DNA from: Lycium barbarum
Taxonomy: Eukaryota; Streptophyta; Magnoliopsida; Solanales; Solanaceae
DNA length: 64,000 bases
Direction: 5' to 3'
Assembly: GCF_019175385.1 (NCBI RefSeq)
Contig: NC_083344.1
Span: forward strand, 4,626,965-4,690,964
The number at the start of each line of letters is the position of its first letter. Position 1 is the stretch's first letter. Under the pieces are notes generated by a model, which was given only the letters and a program-made list of their open reading frames with translations, did not search any database and was not told the DNA's origin. Below, piece after piece: positions 57,068-64,000 of the stretch. The translations under genes and the position numbers were made by a program.

Positions 57068-57485
57068 TCTTTAGTTGTCCCACAACCATCGACAGCTGTC
57101 GGACAACTTTAGTAGTTTTGGGGGACAACTTTTGTAATTATTCAACTATTTATTCCAACAACTGATAAGTTGTTTTACAATTTTACTAGTTGTCCTGAAT
57201 CAGTTAATCAACAACTAAACATAGTTTTCGGACAACTTTAGTAGTTGTTGGAATAACTTTTATAATTGTTCAACTATTTATTGCGACAATTATAAAAGTT
57301 GTTCCACTATTGAATTAGTTGTCCTATCAACTATTCAGTAGTCCAACAACTACACACAATTGTCGGGCAACTGTAATAGTTGTTAGGGCAACTTCTGTAT
57401 TGTCAGACAATGTTCAATTGTTTCTGTCAACAGCTTTTGGAGTTGTTCGGACAACTACGAATGTTGTTGACAGAAACAACCAGAT
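57068..57485. repeat. ACAACT/AGTTGT motif array 6 (right edge)
   Basis: The longest array, with words such as GGACAACTTTAGTAGTTG and CAACAACTACACACAATTGT. It flanks the transposase 5' end and mirrors array 1 at the other edge. Confidence 0.85.
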
Positions 57486-57500
57486 TTAGTTCACTAAAAC

Positions 57501-58110
57501 CTAGCTGAAGAATGCACAAAAATTAATCTTGTTCACTTACCAATAATTAATGAATGGTCCTTTTAAGTAATTCCAAGCTCAAGAACAAAGCAAATGCAGT
57601 CCAACAGACCCAATAATATTTTGATATTCTTTTTCCACAATTTTTCTCTACAAATCTTCTCAACAAAAACACAAATACAATCTTGGATCTACTATTTAAA
57701 AACGTTTTGGGGGAGTTAGATTCCAAAAAAGAAGAAGAAGAAAAATAAGGAGAAGGAGGAGGAAGATAGGTTGAGCATCAATGGTTGGAGACATGGGAAG
57801 AAGAAGCAGAAGAAATGACGGGTAGTTTTTTTTTCCACATGTTTTGGTAATTTTAGTTATTTTGATGTAATAAATGTAGAGGTAAAAGTGTAAAAGCAAA
57901 AAGTTTGGGGGTTGCTAAAAAAAGTTTCTTAATGAAGTTTGACCTCATTGACATTAATTGGTTAATTGTCACTTCTACCCAATTTTTAAAACTTGACGGA
58001 CTCACACTAAATTGACAAACCCATTTGTCACTTTTAATTCAATCTCCCTAGTTGCCTTTAGTGGAGTCAATGGTACGGTTTGAGTGGTTATTTTATAAAA
58101 TTTATATAGA
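57501..58110. other. Right flank of MULE, no gene seen
   Basis: Contains a GAAGAA-rich stretch (57,730-57,830) that gives a low-complexity frame on the minus strand. Nothing else is supported. Confidence 0.4.
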
Positions 58111-58445
58111 ATTGGGGCTTATGCCTCGCCCCGTGCTGCGAAAAATGCCTCACCCCCGCCTTTTAAAACACTGCATGATAACATAAAGTATAAGTATAGT
58201 ATCATTATATTAATAATAAAAATCATAATCTATAGCAAAAATACTTTTAAAACAATAAAAACCAAATTTAACGTCCGGGGTGTACGCTTTTTTGCCCGGG
58301 GCTTATGCTTTTGCGCCCGGGACTTATGCTCCAAATTCTAGGGCGTACACCCTATGGATCTACGCTTTTCATTTACGACCCGGAGCGCTTTTGATACGCC
58401 CCGCCCTGAGACTCGCCGCGAATACGCCTCTTAAAACACCGCATA
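58110..58445. repeat. GC-rich GCCCGGGGCTTATGC repeat
   Basis: Several variants of the word GCCCGGGGCTTATGC and two TTTTAAAACAC(T/C)GC words (58,160 and 58,432) occur in an otherwise AT-rich area. It is probably an unclassified mobile element fragment; I could not define ends. Confidence 0.4.
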
Positions 58446-58489
58446 AAACCTGTTTAATTTAAATTTAGCTAAGGAATAAATTACGTGTT

Positions 58490-59445
58490 TAAATTAGGGA
58501 AAATTTCATCAATGACTACCTTTTAAGGGTTATTTTTGCTGCGTAGCTACATTTTACCTATTTACATCTCGTAGCAAACATATAGCTTGATGCAGCGCTT
58601 GTTTCTTATTGTATTCACTGTGGTGTGTCGTTGTATTCGTGAACACAGTGAGTAAAATTTGCTGAAATTTGTATTCAATTCAAATGTATTCAACTCAACT
58701 GTATTCATTGTAGCTACTTTTACACTGTATTCACTTTATTATATTTAAAATCGGTTGTATACAAAAAAATATCCCTTCCCCAAAACACTAAATTTTGCAC
58801 TAAAAAAATTAACGAATACACGCAAAAACTGAATACAAGAAATAAAATTCACTTTATTCATTTGTATACACTTCAAATTCACTTTATTCATTTGTATACA
58901 AAAGAATCTTCTTCGAAATACAGGCGAAAAACACTGTATACATACAACAAATAAGTGTATTTTGTATTTTCCGGTCAGATCTGACTGTTTCCATCCAGAT
59001 CTGGCCGCCGTCATCAACATCACAGTCCTCTTTTCTTTTCAACATCGCAGTTCTTTTCTTTTTTTCTCCGGAGAAGAAACTAACTCTTTGTAGAAGAAAA
59101 GAACTTAGATGAAATCTCTCCCTTCTTCCATTTTTCTTTCTGGAACAGCAAAGTATAATTCAAAAATCAAAAAATACTTTAAAAAATACATCGGAGAAGA
59201 CTGCTGCTCCGGTTCACTGAAGCTAGAGCTCCTCGCCGGAGCAGTTGGGGGGAAGAGGGGAGACAGAGATGGGAGGGTTGGTTGGCAGTGAATAATGTGA
59301 TGATGGGTATTCTGCTTTAACTATATATGTAGTTATTAATTGTATTTAACATATTACTTTTAGCTATAAGATATAATTAATCTATACTATAGCTACTAAA
59401 TCTAAATATGTACTAGAGTTAGTTATGCCACGTAGTTCTCCCTTT
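58490..59445. mobile_element. Possible non-autonomous DNA element
   Basis: Between TTAGGGAAAATTTCATCAAT and GCCACGTAGTTCTCCCTTTA the sequence has repeated GTATTCA(A/C)TT words and a 27-bp tandem duplication (CTTCAAATTCACTTTATTCA..., 58,863-58,916). GTAGCTAC words occur at both sides. The termini are only weakly inverted and no target duplication was seen. Confidence 0.3.
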
Positions 59446-59449
59446 AAAT

Positions 59450-60471
59450 TAACACAGCTTCCGGTCGATGATTGTCCAACAGGGAACAACGGTACCACAT
59501 AATATGGGAATTAATGGTGTTTTACTTGTTGGGCTTGGATCTCATTCTGATCCACCTATATTAACCCGTAAGATGCCTAGTCGCCTATGATTAAACTAAA
59601 ACTTTTTTTTTTTTTAACTTCACTTTTAATATTCTGATGATATAAAACAAGTTTAAATAAAGACGTAGGGATGGGTATAATGGACATTGATTTATTAAAA
59701 TTACGATACAATTACTGTTATTGTTGTTTTATGCTAACTAACCTAACTATTGGGTAGTCAAATAGTATATATTTTTTCCACTCTTTTTGAAAATTTTAAA
59801 TTATTAACTATGATGACATATAATAATATTTGTATAATCTTCAAATATGTGAGTTTTATTCAAGAAAATTGAAAAATTGATGATCAAATTCAAATTCAAA
59901 TTAAACATCTTTGTTTCTGCACTCTGAACCCCCTCACTTCACAAAAAATGAGATAGGGGAAGTTTTTAAAAGAAAAATGGTGTTGGAGCTATATCAACAA
60001 TAACTTTATTCACTAACTTGGATAAATGATAATATTTACATTTTTCTTGAATACTGTAGTATATTCGTCAGAAAATAAGTCAGTCAACATGTGATTTTTT
60101 TTTTTTTAAAGTCAGTTATAGGAACCACTAATATGGTATATGTCGTACTTGATCATTTCTTCTTTTTATTTTTTGGCAGCATACTTAATCCTTTCATGAA
60201 TTACTGAAAAATATTATAGCGCTTTTTAATAAAAATAATGGAGAATTTTTTTTTATGCTTTTTTTTTTAAAATGTCACGTCTAATAAAAAAACAAACACT
60301 AAATGATACTCTACAATGATACAGTTACGTAAATTCATTCATTAAATTGATACTTCTCACTGGTGAAGTTATATAATACCAAAGATGCTAATTAGATGAT
60401 CGCCGAAAGGTTTAGTATCACTGTTATGATGCTTTTGTAAGTCTAAAGTATGTTTCAAAAAAAGTAGCAAT
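59450..60471. repeat. Duplicated INO80C upstream region (right flank of lost sixth copy)
   Basis: TTGTTGGGCTTGGATCT and GCCTAGTCGCCTATG match the flank of exon-1 copy B (36,700-36,740). 60,172-60,460 matches 39,412-39,730 closely (TTTTGGCAGCATACTTAATC; TACAGTTACGTAAATTC; GTAAGTCTAAAGTATGTTTC). Similarity ends exactly where the copia LTR starts. Confidence 0.82.
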
Positions 60472-60780
60472 TGTTATGAAATTATGAATGTCCATTTCTC
60501 AAATATAATGCTCCTTCCACCATATTAATGGTTCTTCCTTTTTCTTTCACCATGTTAATGGCTCTCCCATTTTCTTCCACCATTTCATATATTAAATACA
60601 TATGTATCACTATAAATAGAGGCATAAATTTTCATATGAGATACACTTGTAAAAACATTTTGGAAGAATAGTAAAAATCTCTCCTCTTTTGTCATTCTAT
60701 TTCTATGGTTTTCATCCATTAATATTGTGACTCTTTTAGCTTCATTTTACAACACGCTCTTTTAGCTTCATTTTACAACA
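60472..60780 (+). repeat. Copia 5' LTR
   Basis: Starts TGTTATGAAATTATGAATG and ends ACAACA, about 309 bp. A TATA-like TATAAATAGA lies at 60,611. The end carries a perfect 26-bp tandem duplication (60,731-60,756 and 60,757-60,782) that spans the LTR/leader junction. The following CGTTATCAGCACGAGACTC is in the position of the primer-binding site; I cannot name the primer tRNA. Confidence 0.75.
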
Positions 60781-60860
60781 CGTTATCAGCACGAGACTCT
60801 GCCGTTCCGAGAAAATACTTTAAAGCCTCAAAGGTATTGATTTTCTATTTTTCTTTACTA

Positions 60861-61871
60861 ATGGCAAATCTTACCAAACGTGAATTTGTAGCTTTAGATA
60901 TATCCGGCAATACCTATATGTCTTGGATTCTTGACGCCGAAATTCACCTTAATGCGATGGGTCTGGCAAACACCATCAAAGATAAAAATGAGGCATCAAA
61001 CCAAGACCGTGCCAAGGCTATGATATTCCTTCGCCATCACCTTGAGGAGGACTTGAAAATGGAATATCTCACTGTTAAAGATCCTCTTACTCTGTGGAAT
61101 AATTTAAAAGATAGATATGACCACCTGAAGATGGTCATACTTCCACAAGCACGTTTTGATTGGCTCCATTGAAGGCTACAAGATTTTAAATCTATTAAAG
61201 CATATAATTCTGCCATGTTTAAAATTATTTCTCAGTTGAAATTATGTGGTGAAAATATCACTGATCATGATATGCTGGAGAAAACATTCTCCACTTTTCC
61301 TGCCTCGAGTATGCTCCTGCAGCAGCAATACCGAGAAATGAAGTTCAAGAAATATTCTGATCTAATCGCACATCTTCTAGTGGCTGAACAACATAATGAA
61401 TTATTAATGAAAAATCATGAAAGCCGACCCATTGGTATTGCCCCATTCCCTGAAGTGAATGAGGCAAATTTTCGCCATTCTAGGCGTGGAAGAGATTGTG
61501 GCCCCAGTCGTGGTCATGGTCGTGGTCGAGGAAGAAATTTTAATCATGATTCTCGTTTTGCACCAAATAATATCTTTCACCACCAGCAGTGTAAAAAGAA
61601 AGATGAAAAGCATAAAGCTGTGCAAAAGAAAAACTCATAAAATAAATGCTACCGATGTGGAGGAAAGGGGCACTGGTCACGTACCTGTCGTACGCCAAAG
61701 CACCTAGTTGATCTATATCAAGCCTCTCTCAAAAAGGCAGAAAAAGATGCTGAAGCAAATTTTATTTCTGAAGATAATATTGAGCCCATGCATCTAGATG
61801 TGGCAGATTTCTTTGAACTCCCTGAAGGGAAAATAGATCATTTGATCGGTGATGGATCTGTGAAAACTTAG
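60861..61871 (+). pseudogene. Copia gag with zinc knuckle, two in-frame stops
   Basis: Starts MANLTKREFVALDISGNTY and continues as a copia gag (AKAMIFLRHHLEEDLK; NSAMFKIISQLKLCG), then an RG-rich stretch and a CCHC zinc knuckle CYRCGGKGHWSRTC (61,647 onward), ending at TAG 61,869-61,871. The frame is constant, but TGA at 61,170-61,172 and TAA at 61,638-61,640 interrupt it. Gag packages the element RNA into virus-like particles; this copy cannot make full-length Gag. Confidence 0.85.
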
Positions 61872-61927
61872 ATATTTTATAAGTGTCATTTGTATGTGGT
61901 TATGTTTTCATATTTATATAATAAAAT

Positions 61928-63385
61928 GTGTGTAATACTTTGTCTAATCATAATATCTACTTCGATGTTCACTTTATTTATTATTTCATTTTTGAAGAAT
62001 CTATGGAAATTCCTCAAATTTTATTTGGATCAATGACCAATCATGAAGATATTTGTGTGATTGATAGTGGAACAACGCATGCCATATTCAAAGATGAGAA
62101 ATACTTTTCTAACTTGCGTAGAAAAAGGGGAAATATTAATACAATTTCTGGCAATTCAAAATTGATTGAAGGCTCCGGAAGAGCTACTATATTTCTGCCT
62201 AAGGGGACGAAACTTGTTATAGAAGATGCATTATTCTCTTCTAAATCCCCAAGAAACTTGTTAAGTTTCAAAGATATCCGCCGTAATGGGTATCACGCTG
62301 AGACATTAAACGAAATAAATGATGAATTTATTGCTATTACAAAGAATGTCTCCGGCCAGAAATATGTTTTGGAGAAATTGCCAACTTTATCTTCTGGACT
62401 GTATTATGCAAAAATTAGTACAATTGAATCACACTTGATCGTAAACCAGAAGTTTAATGATTCAAGTATTTTTTTGCTTTGGCATGACCGAATAGGTCAC
62501 CCTGGATCAATAATGATGAGACGAATTATTGAAAATTCAAATGGGCATCCACTTAAGAACCTGAAGATTCTTGAAAGTGGTGAATTTTCATGTGTTGCTT
62601 GTTATCAGGGTAAATTGATAGCTAAGCCATCACAAATGAAAGTTGACATTGAATCTCTTGCTTTTCTAGAACGTATACATGGGGATATATGTGGACCTAT
62701 TCATCCACCTTGTGGGTCATTTAGATATTTTATGGTCCTAATAGACGCATCTTCAAGATGGTCTCATGTGTGCCTCCTATCTTCTCGCAACCTGGCGTTT
62801 GCGAAATTATTAGCACAGATAATACGCTTAAGGGCACAGTGTCCAGACCATCCCATTAAGTCTATACGCCTCGATAATGCCGGAGAATTTACGTCTCAAT
62901 CTTTTGATGATTATTGTTTATCAATTGGGATAAAAGTTGAACATCCTGTAGCACATGTTCATACCCAAAATGGCCTTGCTGAGTCATTTATTAAAAGACT
63001 ACAATTGATAGCAAGACCACTGCTTATGAAAACACGGTTGCCCACTACCGTCTGGGGACATGCTATCTTACATGCAGCATCTCTTATTCGTCTCAGACCG
63101 ACTCATTATTATAAATACTCCCCATCACAATTAGTATTTGGTCATGAACCAAATATTGCTCATCTCCGAATCTTTGGTTGTGCTGTATATGTGCCTGTAG
63201 CACCACCACATCGTACTAAGATGGGCCCCCAAATAAGGTTAGGTATATATGTTGGGTTTGAATCACCCTTTATTATTCGCTATCTTGAGCCATTGACGGG
63301 AAATTTATTTACTGCCCGATTTGCAGATTGTCGATTTGATGAAACAAATTTCCCACAATTAGGGGGAAAGAAAAAAAGAAATTAA
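61928..63385 (+). CDS. Copia protease and integrase (pol N-terminal part)
   Basis: The likely functional start is near MEIPQILFGS (62,003). The protease signature is CVIDSGTTHAIF. The GAG pre-integrase zinc region is LWHDRIGHPG..CVAC. The integrase core has its acidic triad in HGDICGP, RLDNAGEF and NGLAESF, followed by the C-terminal RIFGCAVYVPV..GIYVGFE region. The frame is open over 485 codons and then ends at TAA 63,383-63,385 because of a frameshift in the A-rich tract just before it. Confidence 0.88.
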   Translation: MCNTLSNHNIYFDVHFIYYFIFEESMEIPQILFGSMTNHEDICVIDSGTTHAIFKDEKYFSNLRRKRGNINTISGNSKLIEGSGRATIFLPKGTKLVIEDALFSSKSPRNLLSFKDIRRNGYHAETLNEINDEFIAITKNVSGQKYVLEKLPTLSSGLYYAKISTIESHLIVNQKFNDSSIFLLWHDRIGHPGSIMMRRIIENSNGHPLKNLKILESGEFSCVACYQGKLIAKPSQMKVDIESLAFLERIHGDICGPIHPPCGSFRYFMVLIDASSRWSHVCLLSSRNLAFAKLLAQIIRLRAQCPDHPIKSIRLDNAGEFTSQSFDDYCLSIGIKVEHPVAHVHTQNGLAESFIKRLQLIARPLLMKTRLPTTVWGHAILHAASLIRLRPTHYYKYSPSQLVFGHEPNIAHLRIFGCAVYVPVAPPHRTKMGPQIRLGIYVGFESPFIIRYLEPLTGNLFTARFADCRFDETNFPQLGGKKKRN

Positions 63386-64000
63386 AAGAGAAATTGCGTG
63401 GAAAGTTCCATCACTATCTCATTTTGATCCACGTGCCCTCATATGTGAACAGGAGATCCAGAAGATCATTCACTTGCAAAAAATAGTAAATCAAATGCCA
63501 GACGCATTTACTGATTTGAAAAGGATAACTAAGTCACATATCTCTGCAGAGAATGTGCCTATCCGAATTGATGTCCCAAAGGGACAATCTACTAGTGTCA
63601 TAACCTCTGAATCGCATACGCGCCTGAAGCGTGGTAGGCCATTGGGCTCTAAGGATAAAAATCCTAGAAAAAGAAACACGAAAAATGATCAAAATGACAC
63701 TACGAAAGAATATCATGAAGATATTCAAGGTCTGACTAATCCTGATACTCCGGAAGATATTAGGGAACTCGAGACTCAAGCAAATAAAGAACTATCATTG
63801 AGTTCTTCTGGTGATGGGATAAATTTGAATCGATCGAAGATTATGGTGAATAATGTTTTTGCATATAATGTTGCCCTAAATATTATGAAAGACATTGACG
63901 ATCAGGAACCCCAATCTGTCGAAGAATGTCGACGAAGATATGATTGGCCAAAATGGCAAGAGGCAGTTCAATCAGAATTGAATTCACTTGCCAAACGTGA
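63386..64000 (+). pseudogene. Copia pol continuation toward reverse transcriptase (shifted frame)
   Basis: After the shift the frame reads EIAWKVPSLSHFDPRALI, then LKRGRPLGSKDKNPRKR, and finally RYDWPKWQEAVQSELNSLAK at the window end, the usual entry into the copia reverse transcriptase (RVT_2). No stop is seen to base 64,000. The catalytic part lies outside. Confidence 0.8.

Larger units (their letters stand above)
49600..57500. mobile_element. Mutator-like element with Ulp1-like gene (KI-MULE type)
   Basis: A DUF1985/Ulp1-protease-like gene (+, 49,937-53,746) converges on a MURA-like transposase gene (-, 54,553-56,950). This pairing is the known Kaonashi (KI) MULE arrangement. I could not find long terminal inverted repeats; KI-MULEs often lack them. 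The outer limits are therefore set by the outermost ACAACT/AGTTGT motif arrays. Both genes are disabled. Confidence 0.8.
60472..64000 (+). mobile_element. Ty1/copia retrotransposon (3' part beyond window)
   Basis: Order: 5' LTR (60,472-60,780), gag, protease, integrase, then the linker toward reverse transcriptase, cut by the window end. This gene order defines Ty1/copia. The insertion lies in the duplicated INO80C flank; the 5 bp to its left are GCAAT. Disabling changes are listed in the parts. Confidence 0.92.

Overview
This window looks like nuclear DNA from a plant of the nightshade family (Solanaceae). It is AT-rich, its genes have introns with GT/AG borders, and it is crowded with plant transposons. 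The family call rests mainly on a 3' fragment that matches the TS SINE family at 19.58-19.70 kb. Very little is host coding sequence. I see one credible intact protein gene, INO80C/IES6 on the minus strand (three exons, 32,405-38,716), and one initiator tRNA-Met gene (40,071-40,142). Almost everything else is decayed gene copies and mobile elements.

Layout. 1-3.3 kb and 17.7-19.9 kb are two decayed copies of one F-box/LRR-FBD gene. Each carries its own SINE at a site that is empty in the other. Between them lie an 8.8-kb near-perfect palindrome built from two head-to-head hAT halves (4,826-13,617; 10-nt loop), an LTR fragment containing a long TA run, and a 65-bp minisatellite. 19.9-20.4 kb is a relic of an extra-large G-protein (XLG) gene. 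21.7-26.2 kb is a local duplication split by a 3.1-kb solo LTR with a perfect 5-bp target duplication. 26.3-29.0 kb holds two hAT-like elements and a LINE reverse-transcriptase relic.

32.4-60.5 kb is organised around INO80C. Its first intron is 5.4 kb long and contains four decayed copies of its own first exon (three full-length, one truncated), with promoter-like flanks and several MITEs. The two flanks of a probable sixth copy can be traced to 49.13-49.35 kb and 59.45-60.47 kb; the exon itself has been replaced by about 10 kb of DNA containing a Mutator-like element. Between copies five and six lie the tRNA gene, a Helitron-like end with a satellite array, an RNase H relic and LTR sequences.

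The Mutator-like element (about 49.6-57.5 kb) has the KI-MULE layout: a DUF1985/Ulp1-protease-like gene on the plus strand converging on a MURA-type transposase on the minus strand. Both are broken. Every non-coding segment of it holds dense arrays of a palindrome-forming ACAACT...AGTTGT motif. The window ends inside a Ty1/copia element (from 60,472) carrying a 5' LTR, gag, protease and integrase. Its gag has two in-frame stops and its pol one frameshift.

The three observations I consider most worth following are the hAT palindrome, which could be transcribed as a self-silencing hairpin; the amplified first exon of a chromatin-remodeller subunit; and the motif arrays confined to the non-coding parts of the MULE.
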